Source of the DNA: an uncultured Spirochaetales bacterium
Lineage (GTDB): Bacteria; Spirochaetota; Spirochaetia; Sphaerochaetales; Sphaerochaetaceae
Length of the DNA: 46,553 bases
Direction of reading: 5' to 3'
NCBI GenBank assembly: GCA_902797395.1
Contig: CADBSO010000027.1
Span: 1-46,553, forward strand
Shown piece after piece: positions 8,285 to 17,462 of this stretch; position 1 is the first letter of the stretch, and each line of letters starts with the position of its first letter. The notes beneath the pieces are model-generated. The model saw nothing but the letters and a program-made list of their open reading frames with translations. It did not search any database and was not told the origin of the DNA. The position numbers were made by a program, and so were the translations under genes.

Positions 8285-11045
8285 TTGCCGCCTCCTCTGC
8301 TTTGAATGAGAATTCCAGCACTTCCTTTGCGGTTTTAACTGGAACTATATTGAGTCCGTTTTTGATCTCGTCGTCGATATCCGCAAGATCCTTTGCGTTT
8401 TTGAATGGTATCAGGACATCTTTCATGCCGTTTGTTTTCGCTGCGTACAGCTTTTCCTTCAACCCGCCAATGGGCAGGACTTCTCCGGAGAGGTTCAATT
8501 CGCCCGTCATCGCCAGCTTCTTTTTGATCAGCAGGTTTGAATAGAGCGAATAGAAAGCGCATAATATCGTTATTCCCGCCGATGGCCCGTCTTTAGGCGT
8601 GGCTCCTTCCGGAATATGAAGGTGGAAATCGTTCTTCGTGAAGAAATCGTTGTTCGTGCTTATCGAGTGCAAATATGAGAACGCGATATTCACGCTTTCC
8701 TTCATCACATCTCCCAATTGCCCGGTGATTTTGAGCTCGCCTTTGCCTTCCGGTATCGCCACGACTTCGATCTTGAGCGCGCAGCCTCCCGTTGCAGTCC
8801 ATGCCAGACCGAGGCTAGTCCCCGGAATATCGGCCGCAAGGTTGTCTTCCGGATCGAATTTTTCAATTCCAAGATACTTGCGGGCATTCTCCTTGGAGAA
8901 GCTGATCCTGTATTTTGCCTTGTCCGGAGAGTAGTCGGCATCCAACTGGCCTCTGATGAGTTTTTCGAGTTCGATTTTTATTCCTCTGACTCCGGCTTCT
9001 TTAGTATAGCACTCGATTATGTAGCGGATGTCGTCGTCCTTTATCTTGCCGAATGTGACCTTGTTCTCCACTTTGAGCTTCTCGGCGATTTTTTTGAGCA
9101 GGTAATCCTTTACGATGTGGATTTTTTCCCCGGACGTATAGCTTGGAACCTCGATGACTTCCATTCTGTCAAGCAGCGGCGCAGGCATTTCAGAAATGTC
9201 GTTTGCTGTAAGGATGAATATGACATTGCTCAGATCAAGAGGGAAGTTCAGATAGAGATCCGTGAAATTTTTGTTCTGATCCGGATCAAGTATGTTCAGC
9301 AACGTGCTTGACACATCCCCTTGGCTTCTCGAATGGCTGTTCGTGCTCAGCTTGTCGACTTCGTCTATCAGGAACACCGGATTCATGACCTTTGTGGTGG
9401 ATAGCCCTTGTATGATCTTGCCTGGTTGCGCGGCCACATATGTTTTCCTGTGCCCTATGAACTCGGCTTCATCCCGAACTCCGCCTGCTGAGAACCTGAA
9501 GTATTTTCTTCCGAGAGCTTTCGCTATGCTTGATGCGATTGATGTCTTTCCGACTCCCGGAGGTCCCACAAGGCAGATTATCGCACCCGCTTTTTCAGCG
9601 GATATTTGCCGGAGGGAGAGGAATTCGAATATCCTTTTTTTGACATCCTTCATCCCGTAATGGCTCTCATCGATTATTTTTTTGGCGTCTTCGAGCTTGT
9701 AGTCCTCTTCCGAAAACGTGTTGAACGGTATTTTGACTACAGTCTCAAGCCAATCGATGCTTGTGTTGTAATCCGCGCCTTGCTGCATCGGATTTGTTTC
9801 TATTTTCACTATTTCCGAGCATATCTCGTCCTTGATGTCGTCAGAGGCGTCGAGGCTGTTGACGAAATTCACATAGCGGGTTGTTCTGCTGTCTCCGATA
9901 TGCTCTTCGGTGTATTTCTCAAAGTAGGTTTGCTCTGCTTTTTCGTTTTTTCCCTTGCTTCTCTTCGGAATCCTTATTCCTATTCCGGGAAGAAACGGCG
10001 GTCTTCCTATCTCTGCGTTCGCTGGAAGCTCCTGACCTGTTATTTTCTCGAAAAGCCTTCTGGCCTCATCCTCCGTGATGTTTTCCGGATTCGCAAGCAT
10101 ATCCTCTTTGCTGTATCCGTCCGGTTCTGATACGTTTCTCTCCATCACGCTGTTTATGGAATCCAACCCGTTCTCGCTTATGTCCATGTTCAGCTTCTCA
10201 AGGTTTCTGACCGTCCGTCTCCAATTCACCAGCGTTCTGTCGTAGTTTCTGATCTCGTCGTCTATCTTCCTGTTGTTGTCGCTTTCAAGCTTTCTGGCTT
10301 GTTGCCTCATTGTCAGAAGGGTGGTGACGAGCTCGAATTTTTCTCTGAATCTTCCGGGCTCGATGAATTTTTCATAATCTTCCTCGCTCAAGCTCAGAAA
10401 AGGTATGCAGAAATGCAGGAACTTGGTGTAGTTCTCACAGGATTGCATTTCGTCTTTGTTCTCCGGAACGCTGTCGCTTATGGCGTCGTAGAAGTTTATT
10501 CCCTGCCTCGCCGCGATATCGAAGGCTGTGTTGTAAAGCCTTGCGATATCTGATTTCTCTTCGGTTGAGAGCGCGTCGAACAGCTTTTGGCTCGTTTCCT
10601 TGAACGTGACGATCTTGTCTTCCGGAATCTCAAGCTTTTCGATGTATTCCATGTCATCCGCATTCGCTTCTATTTTGAAATCGAACGGATCCACATAGAA
10701 GATGTCGATTATGTCGAACAGGCAGAGAAGCCGATTCCCGATTGGCTTGATTGAGATGATGTTCGCAAGATACATGTTCTTGAAGAACTTCTCATGGACT
10801 ATTGATCGCAGCTTGTTGGCGCTTACCGTGAATTTGACTTTTTCCCGCTTTTCATTCACGAATGATGGCTTGACGAATCTGAGCGCGATCTTGCTTTCGC
10901 CGTGGAGCACATATTTTCTCAGTCTGCTTATGGTCGCCTTATCGTCGATGTTTGTCGAATAGACGGTTTGCGGGAACGGCAGGACATAATTGTTTCTGAT
11001 ATTTATATAGTTGATTTTTCTGGTTGTCTTTTTCGTGTTGGCCAA
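8256..11045 (-). CDS. lon: ATP-dependent Lon protease
   Basis: Lon degrades misfolded and regulatory proteins in the cytoplasm. The 929-residue protein has an N-terminal substrate-binding LonN domain (~1-210), a helical linker, an AAA+ module with Walker A GPPGVGKTS near residue 493 and Walker B FLIDEVDK, and the protease domain. The catalytic Ser is in PKDGPSAG (~821) and the Lys ~43 residues later in GGLKEKLYAAK. The frame is open to 11144, but TTG at 11045 has AAGGAG six bases upstream and begins the conserved region, so I take it as the start. It heads the overlapping lon-rbfA-truB-prmC set, which is unusual company for lon. No HrcA/CIRCE-type heat-shock operator was seen upstream. Confidence 0.95.
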   Translation of the reverse strand: MANTKKTTRKINYINIRNNYVLPFPQTVYSTNIDDKATISRLRKYVLHGESKIALRFVKPSFVNEKREKVKFTVSANKLRSIVHEKFFKNMYLANIISIKPIGNRLLCLFDIIDIFYVDPFDFKIEANADDMEYIEKLEIPEDKIVTFKETSQKLFDALSTEEKSDIARLYNTAFDIAARQGINFYDAISDSVPENKDEMQSCENYTKFLHFCIPFLSLSEEDYEKFIEPGRFREKFELVTTLLTMRQQARKLESDNNRKIDDEIRNYDRTLVNWRRTVRNLEKLNMDISENGLDSINSVMERNVSEPDGYSKEDMLANPENITEDEARRLFEKITGQELPANAEIGRPPFLPGIGIRIPKRSKGKNEKAEQTYFEKYTEEHIGDSRTTRYVNFVNSLDASDDIKDEICSEIVKIETNPMQQGADYNTSIDWLETVVKIPFNTFSEEDYKLEDAKKIIDESHYGMKDVKKRIFEFLSLRQISAEKAGAIICLVGPPGVGKTSIASSIAKALGRKYFRFSAGGVRDEAEFIGHRKTYVAAQPGKIIQGLSTTKVMNPVFLIDEVDKLSTNSHSRSQGDVSSTLLNILDPDQNKNFTDLYLNFPLDLSNVIFILTANDISEMPAPLLDRMEVIEVPSYTSGEKIHIVKDYLLKKIAEKLKVENKVTFGKIKDDDIRYIIECYTKEAGVRGIKIELEKLIRGQLDADYSPDKAKYRISFSKENARKYLGIEKFDPEDNLAADIPGTSLGLAWTATGGCALKIEVVAIPEGKGELKITGQLGDVMKESVNIAFSYLHSISTNNDFFTKNDFHLHIPEGATPKDGPSAGITILCAFYSLYSNLLIKKKLAMTGELNLSGEVLPIGGLKEKLYAAKTNGMKDVLIPFKNAKDLADIDDEIKNGLNIVPVKTAKEVLEFSFKAEEAANVKLFARQA

Positions 11046-11214
11046 AATGATCTCCTTGTCGCGGCTGGCATGGTTTCCGGTTCCGTCTTGAGGCGGCGCG
11101 CGGATTCCGGCCGATAGTCGCAGAAACCGCGGAGATTGTTTCAAAACCGTTTCCGAAATGGCGATTGGCGCAGGACAAGGATTTTTGAAAAACCTCCGTG
11201 ATTACATATGCGTG

Positions 11215-11243
11215 ATATTATATTATATATGAATGCACATCAA
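11215..11243 (-). promoter_or_regulatory. Sigma70-type promoter candidate for lon
   Basis: On the minus strand TTGATG (11243-11238) and TAATAT (11220-11215) are 17 bases apart and face lon, predicting a ~165-nt leader. TATAAT is also available at 15-base spacing. The rest of the 254-bp gap to the next start holds only the divergent promoter and some imperfect palindromes. Confidence 0.4.
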
Positions 11244-11259
11244 AATACAAAGTGCGTTT

Positions 11260-11288
11260 TTGCAAAACGAAAAGAAACGATATATAAT
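11260..11288 (+). promoter_or_regulatory. Sigma70-type promoter for the secreted protein-infA operon
   Basis: TTGCAA is followed after exactly 17 bases by a perfect TATAAT (11283-11288). Transcription would start near 11295, five or so bases before the first ATG at 11300. The promoter probably drives the tight plus-strand series that follows. Confidence 0.6.
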
Positions 11289-11299
11289 CTTTTAGCATT

Positions 11300-11845
11300 A
11301 TGGGAAAATTCAGAATGTTAAAGAGGATGTCGTTGGCGGCGGTGTTGCTTTTCGCGCTTGCGCCTGCGGTTTTTTCGGCGCCCGGTAGCATCACTTTGGT
11401 GAATGGTTTCGACAAGAAGAGCCTGTCGATAAGATGGGTAGGCGTCGGCCGGAATGTTTCGCAGGCGGTGGTTCAGGCGATCGATGGCTTGGAAAGCGAT
11501 TTGGAAAGTGAGATATTCAACAGATGCTCTAAGATTTCAGAAAAGTATTCCGGTGGCGATCTTCAGGCGTTTCTGAAGGGGATATCCGATAACATGAGCG
11601 TGATTAAGAGGGACATGATCAGAAAATCGAAGTGCATTGCCGATTATGAGACGGAAAGCGGTGAGAGCGTTGTGTGGTATTCTTTGGATGCCGGCGCTTT
11701 TGAAAGCATATTCGACAAGTATATTGCCAAATTCGAGGATGATACGGATGCCATGAAGGTGTATACCCAGAGGATTCGGAGCATAAACAGGTTTTTCAGG
11801 AACAAATACGATTTTTCAGATGAAGTGCAGGTGAGAGTGATATAA
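11300..11845 (+). CDS. Secreted or periplasmic protein of unknown function
   Basis: I do not recognise this 181-residue protein. It opens with a clear signal peptide: basic residues, then [12 protein letters not shown], and a probable cleavage after VFSA. The mature part is soluble and mixed alpha/beta, with two Cys residues (in NRCSK and SKCIA). It has motifs such as [15 protein letters not shown] that faintly recall LPP20-like surface proteins, but this is too weak to name. The start may be ATG 11300, which would be nearly leaderless given the promoter, or ATG 11315 just before [10 protein letters not shown]. Its stop codon shares a base with the infA ATG, so it is translationally coupled to an initiation factor. 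Confidence 0.65.
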   Translation: MGKFRMLKRMSLAAVLLFALAPAVFSAPGSITLVNGFDKKSLSIRWVGVGRNVSQAVVQAIDGLESDLESEIFNRCSKISEKYSGGDLQAFLKGISDNMSVIKRDMIRKSKCIADYETESGESVVWYSLDAGAFESIFDKYIAKFEDDTDAMKVYTQRIRSINRFFRNKYDFSDEVQVRVI

Positions 11846-12084
11846 TGAGCGCAGATACGAAGGAAGAGGCCATCGAGGTTACAGGCAAGGTCATAGAAGT
11901 CCTCAGGAACACGACATTCAGGGTTGAGCTTCAGAACGGGCATGTCGTTCTGGCGTACATATCGGGGAAGATGAGGAAGAGCAATATCAAGATAATTCTC
12001 GGCGATATAGTGCGCATAGAGATTTCTCCATATGATCTGGGGAAGGGAAGAATCACCTACAGGGAAAAGAATACGACGATGTAG
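11845..12084 (+). CDS. infA: Translation initiation factor IF-1
   Basis: IF-1 occupies the 30S A site during initiation. The 79-residue protein is a single OB fold with the family core: [18 protein letters not shown], then [14 protein letters not shown], and [21 protein letters not shown]. It is slightly longer at both ends than the usual 72 residues. It starts in TAATG overlap with the upstream secreted protein and is followed by glyA after 13 bases. Confidence 0.95.
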   Translation: MSADTKEEAIEVTGKVIEVLRNTTFRVELQNGHVVLAYISGKMRKSNIKIILGDIVRIEISPYDLGKGRITYREKNTTM

Positions 12085-12097
12085 CGCATGGGGGTGC

Positions 12098-13549
12098 ATG
12101 ATGTCTGTGAGCAAATTGAATGAGCGCGAGAAGCGGTATGTTGATGGTCTTTTGTCGCTGCTTGAGGAGACTTCGCCATCGGTGAGACAGTTTTATTTGG
12201 AAGAGCTGGAGAATCAGCGCAATACTCTCAAGCTGATAGCAAGTGAGAATTATTCGTCTGTTTCGGTGCAGGCGGCTATGGGTACCCTGTTCACCGATAA
12301 GTATGCTGAGGGCGTGCCTTTTCATAGGTTTTATGCCGGCTGTGAGGTGGTGGATAAGCTTGAGAGCGAATGCGCGGAGGCTTGCCGCCGCTTGTTCGGC
12401 GCCGATTTCGCTTATGTTCAGCCGCATTCCGGCGCGGATGCGAACCTTGTCGCATATTGGGCCATATTGTCTCAAAGGGCCATGGATCCGATTCTTGAGG
12501 AGATAGGTGAGAAGAACATGTCCAAGCTCACGCCCGCTGATTTCACCCGCATTCGCGAGGCTTGTCATAATCAGAGGCTCATGTCTCTTGATTATTACAG
12601 CGGCGGACATCTGACCCATGGGTATAGGATGAACGTATCCGCTCAGATGTTTGATGTCAGGACCTATTCCGTGTCGGAAAAGACGTTCATGCTTGATTAC
12701 GATGACATAGAGAAGGCGGCATTGGAGTTCAAGCCGCTTGTTCTGCTGGCTGGATACAGCGCTTATCCGCGTGCGATAAATTTCAGAAGGCTGCGCGAGA
12801 TAGCCGATAAGGTCGGTGCGGTTTTGATGGTTGATATGGCTCATTTTGCCGGTCTTGTCGCCGGGGGCGTGTTTTCCGGCGATGAGAATCCTGTCGCTTT
12901 CGCGGATATAGTCACAAGCACAACCCATAAGACGCTAAGAGGTCCTCGCGGAGGATTCATATTGGCCAAGAGCCATTTGGCTCCGTTTGTTGAAAAGGGG
13001 TGTCCGCTTGTGATAGGGGGTCCCTTGGAGCATGTGATCGCAGCGAAGCTTGTGGCATTTAAGGAAGCGCTGAAGGATGACTTCAAGACATATGCGGCCA
13101 ATATAGTTCGCAATTCGCGGGCTTTGGCGGCGGAGCTGGTAAGTCAGGGCGTCAGCGTTCTTACTGGCGGAACTGATAATCATATTGTTCTTGTGGATGT
13201 CAATAAGAGCTTCGGACTTACCGGTCGTCAGGCTGAATCCAGTTTGAGGAGCATTGGCATAACGCTGAATAGGAATGCCCTGCCGTTCGATGTGAATGGC
13301 CCGTGGTACACTTCCGGCATAAGGTTGGGATTGGGAGCTTTGACCACGCGCGGTTTTGTGGAAAGCGATATGAAGGAGATAGCTTCTGTCATAAAGCTCG
13401 TGCTTGGCTCTACCAGACCGGCGAAGTCGACATCCAAGGATGGAGTTGTCGGGCTGTCCAAGACGCTTTTCGAATTGGATTCGAAAGCGGAGAGCGAAGC
13501 GAAGGGCAGAATTGCGAAGTTGCTCGAGGGCTATCCGCTTTATTCGTGA
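12098..13549 (+). CDS. glyA: Serine hydroxymethyltransferase (long form)
   Basis: GlyA interconverts serine and glycine, loading one-carbon units on tetrahydrofolate with PLP as cofactor. The PLP-binding Lys is in STTHKTLRGPRGG. Early motifs LKLIASENYSS and NKLIASEN-like sequence, plus YAGCEVVDKLE, match the family. At 483 residues it is ~65 longer than E. coli GlyA. The extra sequence lies between the residues around ILSQRAMDPILEEIG and the catalytic GGHLTHG, as I recall for Treponema and Chlamydia enzymes. Adjacent ATGs at 12098 and 12101 both follow GGGGTG. The longer open frame back to 12032 lies inside infA and is rejected. Confidence 0.95.
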   Translation: MMSVSKLNEREKRYVDGLLSLLEETSPSVRQFYLEELENQRNTLKLIASENYSSVSVQAAMGTLFTDKYAEGVPFHRFYAGCEVVDKLESECAEACRRLFGADFAYVQPHSGADANLVAYWAILSQRAMDPILEEIGEKNMSKLTPADFTRIREACHNQRLMSLDYYSGGHLTHGYRMNVSAQMFDVRTYSVSEKTFMLDYDDIEKAALEFKPLVLLAGYSAYPRAINFRRLREIADKVGAVLMVDMAHFAGLVAGGVFSGDENPVAFADIVTSTTHKTLRGPRGGFILAKSHLAPFVEKGCPLVIGGPLEHVIAAKLVAFKEALKDDFKTYAANIVRNSRALAAELVSQGVSVLTGGTDNHIVLVDVNKSFGLTGRQAESSLRSIGITLNRNALPFDVNGPWYTSGIRLGLGALTTRGFVESDMKEIASVIKLVLGSTRPAKSTSKDGVVGLSKTLFELDSKAESEAKGRIAKLLEGYPLYS

Positions 13550-13576
13550 TTGCCGTTTGGCTTCGGACTTGCGCTT

Positions 13577-14086
13577 ATGGTCGACGATGATTATATGGAG
13601 ACGGGCCGGGTCGGCAGAACCCATGGCGTTGCCGGTTTTTTGAATTTGCGAAGTGATAACACGACAGAGAATCTCCTCGAATCCGGCATTGTTCGCATTA
13701 GGGACAGGCAGGGGACTTTCTTCGATGCTGAGATATCGCAGATAGTCGGATGCGGTGATGGAAGGCTTGTCAGGTTCAAGGGGTATGACACCAAGGAAAA
13801 GGCCGCCGCGCTTTCCGGAGCTTTGATTTTTGTCAGGAGAGAGAATGCCCGCCCGCTTGGGGATGGCGAAACGTATTACAAGGATCTGATCGGGCTTTCG
13901 GTTGTTTTTGAAGGCTCATCCGTTGGCAAGGTCATCAATCTTATCGAGGGAGCGCAGAGCCTGATTCTTGAGATTTTGAAATGTGATGGGAAGAAGGTTC
14001 TCGTACCGTATATGAAGGTCTTTGTTGCCGAGCCGGATGTGAAGGCAGGATCGATTGAATTGTTGAATGGGGGCCTTTTGGAGTGA
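13577..14086 (+). CDS. rimM: 16S rRNA processing protein RimM
   Basis: RimM binds ribosomal protein S19 and assists 30S head assembly. About 169 residues carry the N-terminal barrel motif GRVGRTHGVAGFLNL, then the PRC-barrel half with YYKDLIGLSVV, VLVPYM and a C-terminal GGLLE. The start is uncertain: ATG 13577 is preferred, with ATG 13595 (METGRVGRTHG) and TTG 13550 as alternatives. None has a strong ribosome site. It ends in a GTGA overlap with trmD, the usual neighbour. Confidence 0.9.
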   Translation: MVDDDYMETGRVGRTHGVAGFLNLRSDNTTENLLESGIVRIRDRQGTFFDAEISQIVGCGDGRLVRFKGYDTKEKAAALSGALIFVRRENARPLGDGETYYKDLIGLSVVFEGSSVGKVINLIEGAQSLILEILKCDGKKVLVPYMKVFVAEPDVKAGSIELLNGGLLE

Positions 14087-14826
14087 AAATCACCGTTCTG
14101 ACGCTGTTCCCGCAGATGCTTGACGGGTTTTTCGGAAACTCGATTTTCAAACGGGCGAGGGACAAGGGCCTTGTGGATGTCGAACTGATAGATTTCCGTG
14201 ATTTTTCCGATGATAAGCATAGGAAAGTTGATGATGAGATATATTCCGGCGGCGCGGGATTGCTGCTGAAGCCTCAGCCGTTGTTTGATGCGTTGGATTC
14301 GATTTCCGCAAAGCAAAGCGGGGCGCGTGTGGTGTATCCGTCGCCTTCTGGAAAGAGGTTTGATCAGGCTAAGGCCTATGAACTGAGCCGCGAACATGAA
14401 CTGGTGTTTATTGCCGGACATTACGAAGGCGTTGATCAAAGAGTCATTGATAATTATGTGACCGATGAGCTGAGCATAGGCGATTATGTCATATCTTCCG
14501 GCGAGGTTGCGACGCTTTGCATCATAGATGCCGTGTATAGGCTGATTCCGGGTGTCATAAGCAGTGAAAGCCTTGAGTCCGAAAGCTTTAGCGCCGGACT
14601 TTTGGAATATCCCCAATACACGAGGCCGGCGAATTATTGCAATTTTTCGGTGCCTGATGTATTATTAAACGGAAATCATCGGAGCATTATGCGATGGAAG
14701 AGGGAGAAATCTTTGGAGAAGACCTTTCTGAACCGCCCGGATTTGCTTGAGAAAGCGATTTTGGATGATTTCGACAGGCGTATTATTGATGATTTGAGGA
14801 AGAGGTACGATAATGGATCTGATTAG
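14083..14826 (+). CDS. trmD: tRNA (guanine-37-N1)-methyltransferase
   Basis: TrmD makes m1G37 in tRNAs reading CNN codons, preventing +1 frameshifting. The 247-residue SPOUT-class enzyme shows LTLFPQML near the start, [24 protein letters not shown] and the knot region [13 protein letters not shown]. The catalytic Asp sits in the linker region with RVVYPSPSG and later. The start is GTG, overlapping the rimM stop as GTGA. The gene's end overlaps rplS by 14 bases. Confidence 0.96.
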   Translation: MKITVLTLFPQMLDGFFGNSIFKRARDKGLVDVELIDFRDFSDDKHRKVDDEIYSGGAGLLLKPQPLFDALDSISAKQSGARVVYPSPSGKRFDQAKAYELSREHELVFIAGHYEGVDQRVIDNYVTDELSIGDYVISSGEVATLCIIDAVYRLIPGVISSESLESESFSAGLLEYPQYTRPANYCNFSVPDVLLNGNHRSIMRWKREKSLEKTFLNRPDLLEKAILDDFDRRIIDDLRKRYDNGSD

Positions 14827-15154
14827 GAAGATTGAGAACGAGCAGATTAAGGATGGTGCGGAGAATTTTAATATCGGTGATACCGTAAAGGTGCATTTCA
14901 AGATCGTCGAGGGCACGACAGAGAGAATACAGGTATTTGAGGGCGTTGTCATTGCGAAGAAGAACAGCGGAATCCGCAGGACGTTCACTGTCAGGAAGAT
15001 TTCCTATGGTGTGGGTGTGGAGAGGATTTTTCCGTTGCATTCTCCGAGGGTCGAGAAGGTCGAGGTCGTCAGGAAAGGTCGTGTCAGGAGAGCGAAGCTC
15101 TATTATCTTAGGGGCAAGGTCGGAAAGGCGGCTAGGATTAAAGAGAAGCTTTGA
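14813..15154 (+). CDS. rplS: 50S ribosomal protein L19
   Basis: L19 sits at the 30S-50S interface. The 113-residue protein has [52 protein letters not shown] and the basic [11 protein letters not shown], all standard. It starts inside the end of trmD, which is the conserved gene order. No ribosomal protein S16 gene precedes rimM here, unlike many bacteria. Confidence 0.97.
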   Translation: MDLIRKIENEQIKDGAENFNIGDTVKVHFKIVEGTTERIQVFEGVVIAKKNSGIRRTFTVRKISYGVGVERIFPLHSPRVEKVEVVRKGRVRRAKLYYLRGKVGKAARIKEKL

Positions 15155-15212
15155 TTTTAGTGATTTGAGAATGGTGATTTGAGAATCCGCAAGCTCTTGC
15201 TCGGTACTGATT

Positions 15213-15578
15213 GTGAATAATTCCAAGCAAAAAGGAATGGCGTTCGAGGATAGGGCTTGCGAATATTTGAAGCGCATTGGGTACGATATCGTCCTGCGCA
15301 ATTACAAACCGACGAAATATTCCGAAGTTGATATAATAGCTGTGGATCACGGATGCTTTGTTGGCGTTGAAGTCAAGGGGCTGACGCGAAAGGCTGATGC
15401 TGTTTTCGGAGCGGATTTCATCCGTGCGATGATTTCCAAGCGAAAGATTTTTAAAATAACCTCTGCCCTGAATTTGTATTTGCAATCGTCGGGCGATGTG
15501 AATGCGCAAGCGCGCATTGATGTCGTTTTCATTTCGGGCGGGGATTTGTTTCATTACAAGAATGTCAGCACGCAATAG
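15213..15578 (+). CDS. yraN: UPF0102 family endonuclease-like protein YraN
   Basis: This is a small PD-(D/E)XK-like nuclease fold of unknown substrate, often near rplS. The 121-residue protein has GMAFEDRACEYLKRIGYDIVLRNY, the acidic motif SEVDIIAVD, and the VGVEVKG strand corresponding to the E-x-K catalytic motif. The start is GTG at 15213. The next gene begins inside its last 17 bases. Confidence 0.88.
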   Translation: MNNSKQKGMAFEDRACEYLKRIGYDIVLRNYKPTKYSEVDIIAVDHGCFVGVEVKGLTRKADAVFGADFIRAMISKRKIFKITSALNLYLQSSGDVNAQARIDVVFISGGDLFHYKNVSTQ

Positions 15579-16296
15579 GAATCAGAAGAAGACAAAGATA
15601 AGTCAGGAAGCTCGACGCGAGCAGAAGCGTGAGCAGACAAGCAGGATAATCAAGAAAGTCGCAGGCGGCGCATTTGCAAATGATGACTTGAACGTCTCGA
15701 GAGCGAGAGGGTTTTCGCAGAGAAAGATGCAGGGGTCGTATGAGCCTTCCGAGGGGATGTCGTTCGAGGTGAGTCAGCCTGAACCCAGATGCGCTATTTG
15801 CGGAAAGCCTATTGAGCGGATCGAAACTGCTCTTGTCACCAGAAAGCGGTTTGCGCAGAGCATATTGAACAATGATGCGTCCGATCCTGGAGACTTGCGT
15901 TCGGATTTGGTTTCGGAAAATGGTTGCTGCGGTTCGGATTCGGCTGCGGCGGATGGGATCGAGTCGGATGGGACCGAAGATGGGACCGAACTGGAGCGCG
16001 CGCAATCCATTGCTAGCGACGGTGTCAGCGGCTTTTCCGGCGAATCGGCGGACAATGGTTCGGCCGGGAGGGATTTACGTGATTGTTTCTGCCATTTTGA
16101 TTGCGCTGTTTCATATATCAGATCCAGTCATCAGGTAAAGGCACCTGATAGGATATCATATGTGGGTGGCGGAAATTTCGCCGTATTCAGGTATGGAAGA
16201 AAAAGAAGCGAGTTCACCATTTCGGAAAAGATAGCATTTGAAAGCGAGGAGGATCGTCGTGCGATGCAGGAATACGTGGAAGGGCTTAAAAAATGA
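15562..16296 (+). CDS. Cys-rich putative zinc-binding protein of unknown function
   Basis: I do not recognise a named family. The ~244-residue protein begins with a very basic stretch (RNRNQKKTK and a long Arg/Lys/Glu run). It then has CAICGKPIE, a ~90-residue Ser/Asp/Glu/Gly-rich acidic region likely to be disordered, and CFCHFDCAVSYIR. The two Cys-x-x-Cys / Cys-x-His-x2-Cys clusters could close one zinc site across the disordered insert. A C-terminal region with FAVFRYGRKRSEFTISEKI follows. A basic head and zinc knuckle next to ribosome genes suggest RNA or ribosome binding, which is inference. ATG 15562 overlaps yraN; its stop overlaps coaD as ATGA. Confidence 0.72.
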   Translation: MSARNRNQKKTKISQEARREQKREQTSRIIKKVAGGAFANDDLNVSRARGFSQRKMQGSYEPSEGMSFEVSQPEPRCAICGKPIERIETALVTRKRFAQSILNNDASDPGDLRSDLVSENGCCGSDSAAADGIESDGTEDGTELERAQSIASDGVSGFSGESADNGSAGRDLRDCFCHFDCAVSYIRSSHQVKAPDRISYVGGGNFAVFRYGRKRSEFTISEKIAFESEEDRRAMQEYVEGLKK

Positions 16297-16769
16297 AGCC
16301 TTGTGTGGTTCCTGGAAGTTTTGATCCGCCGACGAACGGTCATGTTGATCTCATAAGAAGGGCGTCGGCGCTGTTTTCCGATGTCATAGTGCTTGTCGCG
16401 AATAATTCCTCGAAGACTTCTCTTTTTACTGTGGAAGAGAGGGTGCTGATGCTGCGTGAGATATTTAAGGACAATGCCAAGATAAGGGTGGATTCCTGCG
16501 ATGGGCTTGTCGCTGCCTATGCAAAGCATATTGGAGCGGATACGCTCGTAAGGGGAACGAGGAATGCAGCGGACTATTCCTACGAGACGGAGATCTATCA
16601 GGTGAATAAGACTATATGTCCTGAGCTTGAAACGGTATTCCTGCCTGCCAGCACTTCGCTTTCCAGCGTTAGAAGCTCCAGTGTGCGCGAATTGGCGCTC
16701 TATGACATGGACGTATCGCTTTTCGTGCCGGATATTGTGAATAGGAAGATAGTGGAAAAGAGGAAATAG
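16293..16769 (+). CDS. coaD: Phosphopantetheine adenylyltransferase
   Basis: CoaD joins ATP and 4'-phosphopantetheine to give dephospho-CoA, the penultimate step of coenzyme A synthesis. The 158-residue protein is the usual size and has PGSFDPPTNGHVDLIRRA with the nucleotidyl-transfer TNGH motif. VRGTRNAADYSYE (family VRGLRxxxDFEYE) and the C-terminal SSSVREL loop follow. It overlaps the Cys-rich gene by four bases. Confidence 0.96.
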   Translation: MKPCVVPGSFDPPTNGHVDLIRRASALFSDVIVLVANNSSKTSLFTVEERVLMLREIFKDNAKIRVDSCDGLVAAYAKHIGADTLVRGTRNAADYSYETEIYQVNKTICPELETVFLPASTSLSSVRSSSVRELALYDMDVSLFVPDIVNRKIVEKRK

Positions 16770-16773
16770 TCTT

Positions 16774-17430
16774 ATGTTTCTTGATGTCAGCGGCATGAGA
16801 GTGCGTGTCGGAAACAGGGCGTTCACATATGATTTTTCCTGCAACCGAAAGGAGTGCATTGGAATATTCGGCCCATCCGGATATGGCAAGACCACATTCT
16901 TTAGGGGTCTTACGGGACTTGAGAAAATGGAATCCGGACGGATAATGCTTGATGGGGCTGATATTTCGAGGGTTCCGGTTCATAAGCGCAAAATCGCTTT
17001 GATGTTTCAGGATTATGCGGTTTTTGATAATCTTACGGTGGAGAGGAATCTCAAATTCGTTCTAATAGCCAACAGGGTCAGGCGGAGCGAATGGGATGGC
17101 ATGATAGGGCGGACATTGGAATTCGTCGGGCTTTCTGATAGGCGGAAGCAAATGGCCGGAACGCTTTCCGGCGGGGAGAAGCAGCGTTTGGCGTTGTCGA
17201 GATGCCTTATAATCCCACCGAAGCTTCTTTTGCTTGATGAGCCTTTCAATAGCCTGGATGTTTCGATAAAAGCCTCCGTTGCTCAGCGGATTGCAGATGT
17301 TCGCGAAAAGTACGATGTTACGATTCTTGCCATAAGCCATGATGATTTTGAGCTCGAATCGCTTTTGGGATGTGATCGCATTGTTAGGATCGAGGATATG
17401 ATTCGGCAAGAGGCGGCGCAGCGGCATTGA
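16774..17430 (+). CDS. ABC transporter ATP-binding protein (orphan, importer-like)
   Basis: The 218-residue ATPase has Walker A GPSGYGKTT, Q-loop FQDYAVFDNLTV, signature LSGGEKQR, Walker B LLLLDEPF and the switch His in ISHDD. The compact size and the FFRGLTGLEKMESGRIMLDGADI region resemble the ATPases of molybdate, thiamine and iron importers, but the substrate cannot be told. No permease or binding-protein gene is adjacent. It follows coaD by four bases at the end of the operon. Confidence 0.85.
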   Translation: MFLDVSGMRVRVGNRAFTYDFSCNRKECIGIFGPSGYGKTTFFRGLTGLEKMESGRIMLDGADISRVPVHKRKIALMFQDYAVFDNLTVERNLKFVLIANRVRRSEWDGMIGRTLEFVGLSDRRKQMAGTLSGGEKQRLALSRCLIIPPKLLLLDEPFNSLDVSIKASVAQRIADVREKYDVTILAISHDDFELESLLGCDRIVRIEDMIRQEAAQRH

Positions 17431-17455
17431 TTATTTTATTCGGATCTTATATAAT
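17427..17455 (+). promoter_or_regulatory. Sigma70 promoter of the SRP RNA gene
   Basis: TTGATT (17427-17432) and a perfect TATAAT (17450-17455) are 17 bases apart. The predicted start near 17461-17463 coincides with the base of the SRP RNA stem. The -35 box overlaps the stop codon of the preceding ABC gene. Confidence 0.75.
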
Positions 17456-17462
17456 ATGAGTC

